Shown here: piece by piece, positions 52,674 to 60,238 of the stretch
Numbering within the stretch: position 1 is the first letter of the stretch
Layout: each line of letters begins with the position of its first letter
Source of the DNA: a virus
Reading direction: 5' to 3' (one strand)
DNA length: 61,337 nucleotides
Virus record (IMG/VR): IMGVR_UViG_3300021438_000016
Location: 1-61,337 of that record
Made by a program: the position numbers and the translations under genes
The notes under the pieces: generated by a model
What the model was told of the DNA's origin: nothing
Database searches by the model: none
The model's input: the letters and a program-made list of their open reading frames with translations, nothing else

Positions 52674-53663
52674 ATGACCATACTGCACAAAGGCAAACGC
52701 CACCACTACTTCACCCTTACCGCGCTCCGCAAGGTAGGGACCCAAGAGATCGTCGAAGAGGTGGCCGGTGCTGACATCTGGAACGACAGAGTTTTCCATC
52801 AACCGCTGATCTGGTTGCTCGACGCCATGCGTGTGACGTACACAGACCCGACAATCTACTTCGAAGTACGGAACAAAAAGTCCATCGCTGTGATGCAAGC
52901 GGGTATTAACATGGGCGTGCTAGGTACGTTCAAACCCAACGGTGACGTGCGTGACACGGTACAGGCAGAGGTGTGTAGTCCTAGGATCAAGAACCGCAAG
53001 TCTCCCGCAGATGTTAAGCGCTCAAGCACTCGGGCCAAGGCGGAGAAGCTGGTAGAACTTCTGGACTACAAGACTCCTGAGGTGTACGCCGAACGGCAGC
53101 GCTACCACCTAGATAGCAATATCAACAGGATAATCCACAAGTCCGCGCCGATAGAGGACAGGGTGTTGACCAACTTCGTTGAGAGTATTCACTACTCTTT
53201 TGAGTACGCCCTGCTAGCGAGGATGATGCGTGGGCAGACCACTGCGGCAGACCAGCAGGAGTTCGAGAAGTATCTGACTGCGTACGACAAGGTGCAGGAT
53301 CAGCGCATGGAGCAAGCGCTTCTGAGAGATCTTTGGGTAACTCTTCAAGAACTCCCGCCGGGCGGTCCGTCCTTGTACCGCATGGTCATACATCAGCGCA
53401 CGGCCACCGGGGGGGCCGGAATCACAGAGACATTCGTGAACACAATTAGGGATTTCCCTAGTACCGACGCGCTACCTGACGTGATACAAAGTAAGCTCGC
53501 TCTGCTGCAATTGGGCACAGGGGATGAGGCCAAGATGGTGGGGTTCCGACACGAGGCTGATTGCGATTGGCTTACGCGTTATGGCTTCATCGGTGAAGAT
53601 CTAGGAGAGTTGCTTGACACCGGAAGGGAAAGTAAAGAAGGAGGTGGTGGCCTATCTGAATGA
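52674..53663 (+). CDS. Early protein of unknown function (329 aa)
   Basis: TAGGAGAG gives a strong ribosome site for the ATG at 52674. The sequence is mixed with SRIKNRKSPADVKRSSTRA-type basic stretches and LLARMMRGQTTAADQQEFE. No motif is recognised. It overlaps the VRR-NUC gene by 50 bases and follows the MoxR operon genes, so it may belong to the same unit. Confidence 0.65.
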   Translation: MTILHKGKRHHYFTLTALRKVGTQEIVEEVAGADIWNDRVFHQPLIWLLDAMRVTYTDPTIYFEVRNKKSIAVMQAGINMGVLGTFKPNGDVRDTVQAEVCSPRIKNRKSPADVKRSSTRAKAEKLVELLDYKTPEVYAERQRYHLDSNINRIIHKSAPIEDRVLTNFVESIHYSFEYALLARMMRGQTTAADQQEFEKYLTAYDKVQDQRMEQALLRDLWVTLQELPPGGPSLYRMVIHQRTATGGAGITETFVNTIRDFPSTDALPDVIQSKLALLQLGTGDEAKMVGFRHEADCDWLTRYGFIGEDLGELLDTGRESKEGGGGLSE

Positions 53664-53907
53664 GAGGGGCGCATACTATTTCTTCCCCGTCACGGGCGGC
53701 TACGGTCGCTCGGGCGTGCCTGACATAGTTGCGTGTCTGAATGGTAGGTTCGTAGGTATCGAGTGCAAGGCTGGCGACAACCAGCCTACCGCATTGCAAG
53801 TGAAGAATCTGAAGGCCATCCGTTCTGCGGGGGGCCTTTCTTTTTGTGTGAACAGCGTAAAAGTTTTACGCGAACAACTGGAGAGTGACCTTGAAGGATT
53901 GGAGTGA
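53614..53907 (+). CDS. VRR-NUC domain nuclease (97 aa)
   Basis: GRSGVPDIVACLNGRFVG followed by IECKAGDNQPTALQ shows D37, E50 and K52 of the VRR-NUC PD-(D/E)XK fold, in the usual minimal size. Such phage nucleases can act on branched DNA. The start is TTG with TAGGAG about 7 bases upstream. Confidence 0.85.
   Translation: MTPEGKVKKEVVAYLNERGAYYFFPVTGGYGRSGVPDIVACLNGRFVGIECKAGDNQPTALQVKNLKAIRSAGGLSFCVNSVKVLREQLESDLEGLE
53857..53869. promoter_or_regulatory. Palindromic repeat copy 11
   Basis: GTAAAAGTTTTAC, extended to GCGTAAAAGTTTTACGC, is in the end of the VRR-NUC gene (coding VKVL), 15 bases before a possible GTG start at 53885. Confidence 0.85.
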
Positions 53908-53911
53908 ACCA

Positions 53912-54112
53912 TTGATTAACATCGAGCATTTAGCTATCACCCTAAAGGATACGCTGAATGCCAATCGTATCTACCACGCCGAGGGAATCGTCAAGCAGAT
54001 GCTTGCCGAACTTCTTGATCTACACGCCGCGATCCTGATTGCTCAGTGGGACGAGATTCGGATTGAGGACGCCCGCGCTAAAACCCAAGCATCGCCAGTT
54101 CCAAGAGCCTAA
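53912..54112 (+). CDS. Small helical protein (66 aa)
   Basis: Helical and acidic-basic mixed (AEGIVKQMLAELLDLHAAI). I chose the TTG at 53912, with GGAGTG 6 bases upstream and after the VRR-NUC stop; GTG at 53885 would add nine residues and fits the palindrome spacing seen elsewhere. Unknown function. Confidence 0.55.
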   Translation: MINIEHLAITLKDTLNANRIYHAEGIVKQMLAELLDLHAAILIAQWDEIRIEDARAKTQASPVPRA

Positions 54113-54115
54113 CCA

Positions 54116-54331
54116 ATGACCAAACGCAAAGAAACTAAAACCATGCAACCCTGCTTTTACGTGGGGCGGCAGATGTACATACCGCATGTTCGCTTTTATA
54201 AATGCTGGGCGACTTACGCAGGGGAATACAAGACCCTTGAAGAATTGCTGTCTCTCGGAGCAACCATGCGACACGAGATGCTCGCACCGCAAATGGACGG
54301 TCGGGATTGGATTAGTAAATTCAAACTATGA
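54116..54331 (+). CDS. Small basic protein (71 aa)
   Basis: Basic start (MTKRKETKTMQP), aromatic-rich middle (FYVGRQMYIPHVRFYKCW). The ribosome site is weak. Joins the next gene by ATGA. Not recognised. Confidence 0.6.
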   Translation: MTKRKETKTMQPCFYVGRQMYIPHVRFYKCWATYAGEYKTLEELLSLGATMRHEMLAPQMDGRDWISKFKL

Positions 54332-54609
54332 AAGAAAGACAGGAAACGCCGCGCTGTTTTAACAACTACAAGGAATTCAAACTATGGATCACCGCTGCAC
54401 GAGGGGCTCACCCAGCACCGGCTCACTCTTATTGCGAGGACTGCACACCTGAATATAGAGACAAGATGATTGAAGAGAACCGATGCGCTTACCCGCAGAC
54501 GACTTTCAAAATACTTCAGGGAGAGTTTGTTGGGAGGCGATCTATCGAAGATGTAAAAGCAATACGCGCAATGTCTTGGACTAACCTGATACGTGGGAGG
54601 TTGGGATGA
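54328..54609 (+). CDS. Small Cys-containing protein (93 aa)
   Basis: Contains YCEDCTPEYRDKMIEENRC, a cysteine-bearing segment I recall in phages of Burkholderiales-like hosts. The C-terminus SIEDVKAIRAMSWTNLIRG is helical, perhaps an HTH. Coupled on both sides. Function unknown; DNA binding is a guess. Confidence 0.6.
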   Translation: MKERQETPRCFNNYKEFKLWITAARGAHPAPAHSYCEDCTPEYRDKMIEENRCAYPQTTFKILQGEFVGRRSIEDVKAIRAMSWTNLIRGRLG

Positions 54610-54800
54610 AACTAGGTGACGCTTGGAGGCAATGGTGGATAGGAACACACGGGCACAACATGCCCATGGGCGGGTATCACCCGATGGAAGGACACATGTT
54701 CGATGCGTTTAAGGCGGGATGGGAAGCAGCGGAGGCGCAATCTTGCCCTCCTTGCAATGGCAATTGCAACCAAGGAAGAGAATGTCCAGCACGGGACTGA
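54606..54800 (+). CDS. Small Cys-rich protein (64 aa)
   Basis: MFDAFKAGWEAAEAQ is followed by CPPCNGNCNQGREC, a four-Cys cluster that may bind zinc. Coupled through ATGA. I recall similar small proteins in betaproteobacterial phages without known function. Confidence 0.6.
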   Translation: MKLGDAWRQWWIGTHGHNMPMGGYHPMEGHMFDAFKAGWEAAEAQSCPPCNGNCNQGRECPARD

Positions 54801-54934
54801 AGAACTGCCAGCAGTGTCGGATCAAACCAGCAACATACAAAGTACCAACGGCAAACGGAAAGAGTTTTCGTTGGAAGTGCGAGAGTTGTTACAAACGACT
54901 CGCGCCGAGTGGCTTTAAGGAAAAATATGTTTAA
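54782..54934 (+). CDS. Zinc-ribbon microprotein (50 aa)
   Basis: The ATG at 54782 has AAGGAAGAG directly upstream. NCQQCRIKPATYKVPTANG leads to RWKCESCYKRL, giving CxxC...CxxC. It lies out of frame with its neighbour, overlapping it by 19 bases. A zinc-ribbon that may bind DNA or RNA polymerase; unknown partner. Confidence 0.65.
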   Translation: MSSTGLKNCQQCRIKPATYKVPTANGKSFRWKCESCYKRLAPSGFKEKYV

Positions 54935-54954
54935 AGGATCAATGGAGAAGAACG

Positions 54955-55143
54955 ATGGATAAGATACCTCACCCAAATAACGTAGACATGGACGCAATGA
55001 CGCTGCGCGATTATTTTGCGGCCAAGGCAATGCAAACATTTACAAAAAATTTGGGTTGCCAGTCTGACCAAAAATGGTTTGATGGAGTCGCAGAAGGTGC
55101 GTACCGAATGGCTGACGCAATGCTGAAAGCGAGGCAACAATGA
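54955..55143 (+). CDS. Small helical protein (62 aa)
   Basis: GGAG lies 8 bases before the ATG. The sequence MTLRDYFAAKAMQTFTK and FDGVAEGAYRMADAML is of a type common in phages and prophages of betaproteobacteria and enterobacteria, with unknown role. Joins the next gene by ATGA. Confidence 0.65.
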   Translation: MDKIPHPNNVDMDAMTLRDYFAAKAMQTFTKNLGCQSDQKWFDGVAEGAYRMADAMLKARQQ

Positions 55144-55505
55144 AGTACCGCAAGAAGCCGGTGGTCGTTGAGGCGACGCAATGGTTCAAGAACGGCGACC
55201 ATCCGCTGGACTACAGCAAAACGCACGACGGTCTTGAAAACGGTGAATTGCGCCAGTTCACACCAGAGGAACGGAAATCAAATCAATGGGAAGGCGACAT
55301 CGTTCGCTACTACCGAGTACCCGGCCTCGATGGGAAGGCGGAGTGCGCGTATTGTGGCGACATCATGCACAACCACGGCTGGATTGATACATCGGAAGGC
55401 GGGCATGTTGTCTGCCCCGGCGACTGGATTATCACGGGCGTAATGGGCGAACACTACCCCTGCAAAGACAAAATCTTTCGGATGACCTACGAGGCAGCGG
55501 AATGA
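55140..55505 (+). CDS. Conserved phage protein with PGDWI motif (121 aa)
   Basis: The N-terminus KYRKKPVVVEATQWF and C-terminus CPGDWIITGVMGEHYPCK form a signature frequent in phage genomes of many hosts. C105-like cysteines and HNHG occur between. Function unknown. Translation is coupled to both neighbours. Confidence 0.75.
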   Translation: MKYRKKPVVVEATQWFKNGDHPLDYSKTHDGLENGELRQFTPEERKSNQWEGDIVRYYRVPGLDGKAECAYCGDIMHNHGWIDTSEGGHVVCPGDWIITGVMGEHYPCKDKIFRMTYEAAE

Positions 55506-55720
55506 AGCGTGAACTATACGACTTCATAACCCCACCCGATTCAAAGGGGGCACACGTTAGTTTGTATTACTTCCCACACAATCAGCGCAGCAGTCTCGGC
55601 CTTCAGTCTCTCGCACCGAACTACAACGAACCCCCCTGCATGGTGGCAAACTACGACAGAGACGGTAACCTGCTGTACACGCGGTTCATATTTAAAGACG
55701 GGACATGGAGAGATGACTAA
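55502..55720 (+). CDS. Small protein (72 aa)
   Basis: Polar and aromatic-rich, KRELYDFITPPDSKGAHVSLY and NYDRDGNLLYTRFIFKDG. Coupled by ATGA upstream, overlaps the next gene by 8 bases. Not recognised. Confidence 0.55.
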   Translation: MKRELYDFITPPDSKGAHVSLYYFPHNQRSSLGLQSLAPNYNEPPCMVANYDRDGNLLYTRFIFKDGTWRDD

Positions 55721-55859
55721 GTACGGAATCCTTGATGACGAAGGCAAGGTGATCCGGTGGGTGTGGCATCTCCCGCCATACCCGCACGTGGTTGAGAAAA
55801 TTAAACGCAAACGTAAACCCAAGTTGGATTTGTCCAACGTACCGGACGCATTATTTTGA
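55713..55859 (+). CDS. Small basic protein (48 aa)
   Basis: GGAGAG directly upstream of the ATG. MTKYGILDDEGKVIRWVW followed by a strongly basic stretch KIKRKRKPK. Overlaps neighbours on both sides, the pattern of a real gene in a dense early operon. May bind nucleic acid. Confidence 0.6.
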   Translation: MTKYGILDDEGKVIRWVWHLPPYPHVVEKIKRKRKPKLDLSNVPDALF

Positions 55860-56011
55860 GCACACCTATTACCCCACAACAGATGATTGAATACATGCTG
55901 GCGCTATTAGACAGTGTGGTCAAAGATTATCCTGAAGAAGAGCAGGAAGCTACCAAGGCGAAGATACTGGATGCGTTTAGTGCGGCTATGTTTAAAGGAG
56001 CAAAAGAATGA
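55856..56011 (+). CDS. Small acidic helical protein (51 aa)
   Basis: The start is TTG overlapping the previous stop (TTGA); an ATG at residue 10 is the alternative, neither with a clear ribosome site. Helical, YMLALLDSVVKDYPEEEQ and KILDAFSAAMFKGAKE. Joins the DUF3310 gene by overlap. Confidence 0.5.
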   Translation: MSTPITPQQMIEYMLALLDSVVKDYPEEEQEATKAKILDAFSAAMFKGAKE

Positions 56012-56247
56012 GTATCAAAGACGTTAGAGCAGACGACATGCAAGTGGGCGGCGACCACTACAAAGAGATGGGAGTCCCGCCATGGGACGTGATTGAAGCC
56101 GTGCTGTCTCGCAAGGAATTCATAGGGTTCTTGAAGGGCAATATCATCAAGTACGGAATGCGGCAGGGTAAGAAGGACTCTGACGACGCGGGCAAGTGCT
56201 TGCACTACAAAAGGAAATTAGAAGAGATAGAGGGGAAACTGTGGTGA
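56008..56247 (+). CDS. DUF3310 small protein (79 aa)
   Basis: MQVGGDHYKEMGVPPWDVIE, KGNIIKYGMRQGKKD and KCLHYKRKLEEI are the DUF3310 family signature, common in phages. It has been called nucleotide-kinase-like in some phages, but no kinase motif exists here. Coupled by ATGA at both ends. Confidence 0.85.
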   Translation: MSIKDVRADDMQVGGDHYKEMGVPPWDVIEAVLSRKEFIGFLKGNIIKYGMRQGKKDSDDAGKCLHYKRKLEEIEGKLW

Positions 56248-56519
56248 CTAGAGAAGATGTTATTAGGATGGCACGAGAGGCAGGCGCTAAGCCCTCGCAT
56301 CACCCTGAGCTATGGGACATTTGGAACATTCGAGACACGGACCTTGAACGCTTTGCCGCACTTGTTGCCGCGCATGCACGAGAGGCCGAGGCCGCTAAAT
56401 GGGCAAAAGGCGCAAACATTAGTGTTCCCACTAGAGTAATGGAGCAGCAATTTTCTATATATTACCGCCGTGGATACGAAGCTGGAGTATTAGTTAATAA
56501 GGAGAAGAATGGTGGATGA
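56244..56519 (+). CDS. Small phage protein (91 aa)
   Basis: GTG start overlapping the DUF3310 stop (GTGA), GAGGGG ribosome site. VTREDVIRMAREAGAK, LERFAALVAAHAREAEAAK and a C-terminal YYRRGYEAG are common in phage small proteins of unknown role. Overlaps the next start by 11 bases. Confidence 0.65.
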   Translation: MTREDVIRMAREAGAKPSHHPELWDIWNIRDTDLERFAALVAAHAREAEAAKWAKGANISVPTRVMEQQFSIYYRRGYEAGVLVNKEKNGG

Positions 56520-56685
56520 TAAATACACATACGAAACATATGACATGGCGCGGTTCAATATCCCTGAAGGCATGTACTCAATAGCAGAAGTTGAAAACAT
56601 GCTTGCCACCATGAAAGAGGCAAAGAATCGACAGGACGAAATGCTAAAAGCCGCGATGCAAGGGTATGAGGAGAAGAACGGATGA
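56509..56685 (+). CDS. Small helical protein (58 aa)
   Basis: AAGGAG precedes the ATG by 4 bases. MVDDKYTYETYDMARFN and IAEVENMLATMKEAKNRQ. It overlaps genes on both sides, and the ribosome site supports it. Unknown function. Confidence 0.6.
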   Translation: MVDDKYTYETYDMARFNIPEGMYSIAEVENMLATMKEAKNRQDEMLKAAMQGYEEKNG

Positions 56686-56930
56686 CTTGGGAAGAATATA
56701 ACCAACTGTTTCACCGCGCTCATGTCAACGAGGTGGCGTTCAAACGAGTGATTGATTGCGACGAAGAGCTTCGTAAGATGGTTGAGATGGCGATTGAAGA
56801 TGAGCGGGAAGAGTGCGCCAAGGTGTGTGAAGCCGGGGTCGTACAGACAAACAACTGGGACGCCAGCGACTGGAACCAAGCCTGTGAAATCCGAGCCGCC
56901 GCTATCCGAAGAAGGGGAGAGAAGGCTTGA
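56682..56930 (+). CDS. Small phage protein (82 aa)
   Basis: Contains EDEREECAKVCEAG and CEIRAAAIRRRGEKA, widespread at the ends of small phage proteins. GAGG ribosome site, ATGA overlap. Ends on the -35 of the following promoter. Confidence 0.65.
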   Translation: MTWEEYNQLFHRAHVNEVAFKRVIDCDEELRKMVEMAIEDEREECAKVCEAGVVQTNNWDASDWNQACEIRAAAIRRRGEKA

Positions 56931-56955
56931 CAGGGGGTCAAGTAGACTGTATATT
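56927..56955 (+). promoter_or_regulatory. Promoter for leaderless HNH gene
   Basis: TTGACA and TATATT spaced 17 bases (11 of 12 consensus). The ATG of the HNH gene starts 7 bases after the -10, where transcription should begin, so the RNA would have little or no leader. Confidence 0.8.
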
Positions 56956-56961
56956 ACACAC

Positions 56962-57465
56962 ATGAGCCATAAAAATACACCTGAGAATTTTTGGAGTAAG
57001 GTACGCAAACCAACCCCAACAGACTGTTGGGAGTGGCAGGGGGCTCTTACCTCTACTGGGTACGGAAATTTGGGATGGCATGGGCGACATGTACAAGCCC
57101 ATCGAGTTGCATACTTTTTAACTCATGGGGGTATTCCTCTGGAAACCGGGTTTCGTGAGGGGGCCGCTAAAGCAGGTAAACAATTTGTATTGCATAAGTG
57201 CGATAACCGAAAGTGTTGCAACCCTGATCATTTATTTTTAGGGTCTATGCGGGATAATCAAATAGATGCCTATAAGAAAAAACGTAGGGAACAACCAAAA
57301 AGTAAACATGTCAATGCAAAATTAACTCCAGAACAAGTGAAAGAAATCCGCACTCGATATACCGCAGGGGGTGTAGGACAAATACCTTTGTCTAAAGAAT
57401 TTGGTGTAAGCCAACGAGTGATTAGCCTTGTGGTTAGACGAGAGACATATAAGGATGTGACATGA
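56962..57465 (+). CDS. HNH endonuclease with C-terminal helix-turn-helix (167 aa)
   Basis: CWEWQGALTSTGYGNLGW and HRVAYFLTHGG precede the HNH core (VLHKCDNRKCCNPDH with H78, C80, C85, H90). The end LTPEQVKEIRTRY ... IPLSKEFGVSQRVISLVVRR is a helix-turn-helix for site recognition. Codon use is A/T-richer than its neighbours. Own promoter and position between small genes and polymerase suggest a homing gene. Confidence 0.85.
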   Translation: MSHKNTPENFWSKVRKPTPTDCWEWQGALTSTGYGNLGWHGRHVQAHRVAYFLTHGGIPLETGFREGAAKAGKQFVLHKCDNRKCCNPDHLFLGSMRDNQIDAYKKKRREQPKSKHVNAKLTPEQVKEIRTRYTAGGVGQIPLSKEFGVSQRVISLVVRRETYKDVT

Positions 57466-59297
57466 TATTTGTCGATCTGGAAACCTACTACGACCGAGAC
57501 TTCAGCCTCTCCAAAATATCTACCGAAGAGTACATCCGTGACCCAAGGTTTGAAGTCATCGGCGTGGCGGTTAAAGTGGACGATGAGGAAACGCAGAGCT
57601 TCTCTGGCTCGCGTGCCGAAACGAAGGCTTGGCTACAACAGTTCGATTGGGGGAATTCCCTCGCCTGTGCTCACAACGCGCTTTTTGATGCGGCAATTAT
57701 GGCGTGGCACTTCGAGATTTATCCGAAGGCTTGGGCTGACACTATGTCGATGGCTCAAGCGTTATTGGGGACACGGTGCAAGGTCGGACTAGCGCACCTC
57801 GCTTCGTACTTTAATATAGGTACAAAAGGGACCGAGGTAATTAACGCATTGGGTAAGACGCGTAAAAGTTTTACACATGTCGAGATGGAGCGGTACATGT
57901 CGTACTGCCGAAATGACGTTGACCTGACCGCCGCGCTGTATACACGGATGTACAACTTCAGGGCCAACGATGACTTCACGTTCGAGGAGTTCCCTCTAAA
58001 AGAACTTAAGCTAATCGACCTCACTATCCGCATGTTTACTCAGCCCGTACTTGAAGTGGACGTGCCACTGCTGGAGGCGCACCTCATCAAGGTGAAAGAA
58101 GACAAGGCAAAGCTACTTGACGATGCGGGTATCAACCTTGAAGACGTGATGAGCAACCCGAAGTTTGCCGAGATACTACGCAGACTTGGTATTGATCCCC
58201 CCACCAAAATATCTCCCACTACTGGCAAACAGACCTACGCTTTTGCCAAGACGGACGAGGCGTTTAGGGCGTTGGCTGAGCATCCCGACCTGCGGGTGCA
58301 AGCGGTGGTAGCTGCGCGGCTTGGGGTGAAAACAACCATCGAGGAGTCTCGCACCGAGCGGTTCATCGGCATAGGCAAGCGGGGGCCACTGCCAGTCCCT
58401 CTTAAGTATTACGCTGCCCATACAGGCAGGTGGGGCGGGTCTGACAAACTTAATATGCAGAACCTACCTAGTAGGGGGAACGCATCCGCCCTGAAAAAGT
58501 CTCTCCGCGCACCGGCTGGGCACGTCATCATCTCATGCGACTCCTCGCAGATCGAGGCGCGGACCCTTGCGTGGCTGGCTGGACAGGAAGACTTGGTGAC
58601 TGCCTTCGCTAACGGCGAGGATGTCTACAAGATCATGGCGTCAAAAATTTATCATAAGCCGGTTACTGAAATAACCAAGGAGGAGCGGTTCTTCGGAAAA
58701 ACCGTGACCCTTGCATGCGGTTTTAGTATGGGGGCGGAGAAGTTTCATGGCATGTTGTCTCTCATACCGGGAGCAAAGATCAGCATGGGCGAGGCCGAGC
58801 GCATCATCGCCGTGTACCGGGGGGTCAACCCCAAGATCGTGCGTCTGTGGAAACTCGCAGACAGAGCCATACACTACATGGGTGCCTCCCAAGGCTGGAG
58901 GTTCGGTAGGGACGACCTGCTGGAGTTGGGGCCCAAGTGCATCATCCTGCCCAACACCATGAAGATCGAGTACCACGACCTGAGGAACACCAACATAGAT
59001 GGATGGAGGTACAGCACGCTGCGGGAGAGAAACGTAAAGCTATACGCGGGAAAATTGGTTGAAAATGTGGTGCAGGGGCTCGCGCGGATCATTGTGGGTG
59101 AGCAGATGCTGAGGATCGCTAAGAAGTACCGTCCCGTCTTGACAGTTCATGATGCAGTGTCTATAATTGTTCCAGAGCAGGAGTCTATCGAGGCGATGGC
59201 GTATGTTCAGGAATGTATGCGCTGGGTTCCTAAGTGGGCTAATGGTTTACCCGTAGATTGCGAAATAGGATGCGGCCCAACTTATGCAGATTCTTGA
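57462..59297 (+). CDS. DNA polymerase family A with 3'-5' exonuclease (611 aa)
   Basis: Exonuclease motifs: D5-x-E7 (VDLETY), N72/D76 (AHNALFDA), Y148/D152 (YCRNDVDLT), so proofreading looks intact. Polymerase motif A CDSSQIEART (D360), motif B R409-K413-x3-L417-x3-F421, motif C VHDAVS (D564). Residue 417 matches E. coli Pol I Phe762 and is leucine. It replicates the phage genome with the primase-helicase at the left end. ATGA joins it to the HNH gene upstream. Confidence 0.93.
   Translation: MIFVDLETYYDRDFSLSKISTEEYIRDPRFEVIGVAVKVDDEETQSFSGSRAETKAWLQQFDWGNSLACAHNALFDAAIMAWHFEIYPKAWADTMSMAQALLGTRCKVGLAHLASYFNIGTKGTEVINALGKTRKSFTHVEMERYMSYCRNDVDLTAALYTRMYNFRANDDFTFEEFPLKELKLIDLTIRMFTQPVLEVDVPLLEAHLIKVKEDKAKLLDDAGINLEDVMSNPKFAEILRRLGIDPPTKISPTTGKQTYAFAKTDEAFRALAEHPDLRVQAVVAARLGVKTTIEESRTERFIGIGKRGPLPVPLKYYAAHTGRWGGSDKLNMQNLPSRGNASALKKSLRAPAGHVIISCDSSQIEARTLAWLAGQEDLVTAFANGEDVYKIMASKIYHKPVTEITKEERFFGKTVTLACGFSMGAEKFHGMLSLIPGAKISMGEAERIIAVYRGVNPKIVRLWKLADRAIHYMGASQGWRFGRDDLLELGPKCIILPNTMKIEYHDLRNTNIDGWRYSTLRERNVKLYAGKLVENVVQGLARIIVGEQMLRIAKKYRPVLTVHDAVSIIVPEQESIEAMAYVQECMRWVPKWANGLPVDCEIGCGPTYADS
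57862..57874. promoter_or_regulatory. Palindromic repeat copy 12
   Basis: GTAAAAGTTTTAC lies inside the polymerase gene (coding RKSF, between exonuclease motifs), with no nearby start codon. The rightmost copy found. Confidence 0.8.
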
Positions 59298-59964
59298 GAA
59301 ACCGATAACGTGGTCTTACAGCGGGATGTCGCTGTTCAAGCAATGCCCCAAAAAGTATTTCCACTTACGGATTCAGAAAGATTTCAAGGACAAAGAGACT
59401 GAAGCGCTGCTGTACGGCAGCGCCGTACATAAGGCGGCAGAAGACTACATCACTGAGAAAAAACCTATTCCTCCTGAGTATAAATACTTGGAGGAGTACA
59501 TGAGCAAGATTGATGCGTACGAGGGTGACAAGTACGCAGAGTACAAGATGGGGCTACGCCAAGACGGATCGCCCTGTGAGTTCCATGACCCCGACGTGTG
59601 GTGGCGGGGCATAGCGGACCTGATCATAGTCAATGGAGAACTCTCCAAAGTAATTGACTACAAGACGGGAAAGACTTCCCGTTACGCGGACACCGTACAG
59701 TTAGACCTCCTTGCTCTGGCTACCTTCGCGCACTTCCCCGGCGTCAAGATGATCAAGGCCGCGCTGATCTTCGTAGTAGCCAACGAGTTGGTAAAACGCA
59801 AGTACCATAGAGAATCTTCCGTGGCTCGGCTTATGCAGGAGACTCGGGATAGCTACGTCCCACTGAAGGAAGCCTACGACTCCGACGTGTGGAACCCGAA
59901 ACCTAACTTCACCTGTAGAAAATATTGCCCCGTGGCAATATGCCCACACAACGGAAGAAACTAA
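59284..59964 (+). CDS. RecB/Cas4-like PD-(D/E)XK exonuclease (226 aa)
   Basis: GSAVHKAAEDY (H49), WWRGIADLIIV (D112) and VIDYKTGK (D125, K127) are the nuclease motifs; C21 and C211/C215/C220 may hold an iron-sulphur cluster. It would process DNA ends in recombination or degrade host DNA. Start overlaps polymerase by 14 bases. Confidence 0.85.
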   Translation: MQILEKPITWSYSGMSLFKQCPKKYFHLRIQKDFKDKETEALLYGSAVHKAAEDYITEKKPIPPEYKYLEEYMSKIDAYEGDKYAEYKMGLRQDGSPCEFHDPDVWWRGIADLIIVNGELSKVIDYKTGKTSRYADTVQLDLLALATFAHFPGVKMIKAALIFVVANELVKRKYHRESSVARLMQETRDSYVPLKEAYDSDVWNPKPNFTCRKYCPVAICPHNGRN

Positions 59965-59965
59965 A

Positions 59966-60232
59966 ATGCCCTACACCAAGACCCCCCGTCCCTACAAACA
60001 CGAATGGGAGATGGAGCAGAAGCGTGACGAGAAAGCCCCACGTGCCGCCCGTGCTAGGGCACGGCGAGCAATGGATGCGAAAGGGGTTGACAGGACTGGA
60101 AAAGACATTGATCATGTCAAGCCCCTCTCTAAAGGAGGGACTAATGCAAAGGGTAACCTGCGCTTAGTGAGCCCAAGCAACAACCGATCCTTCCAAAGAA
60201 ATTCTGACCACACGGTCAAGAAAAACACGTGA
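59966..60232 (+). CDS. HNH nuclease, short form (88 aa)
   Basis: A basic helical N-terminus leads to DIDHVKPLSKGGTNAKGNL (D49/H50) and SPSNNRSFQ, a minimal HNH. It may be a resolvase-like or homing nuclease. No separate promoter is seen; it starts two bases after the upstream stop. Confidence 0.8.
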   Translation: MPYTKTPRPYKHEWEMEQKRDEKAPRAARARARRAMDAKGVDRTGKDIDHVKPLSKGGTNAKGNLRLVSPSNNRSFQRNSDHTVKKNT

Positions 60233-60238
60233 GAGAGC

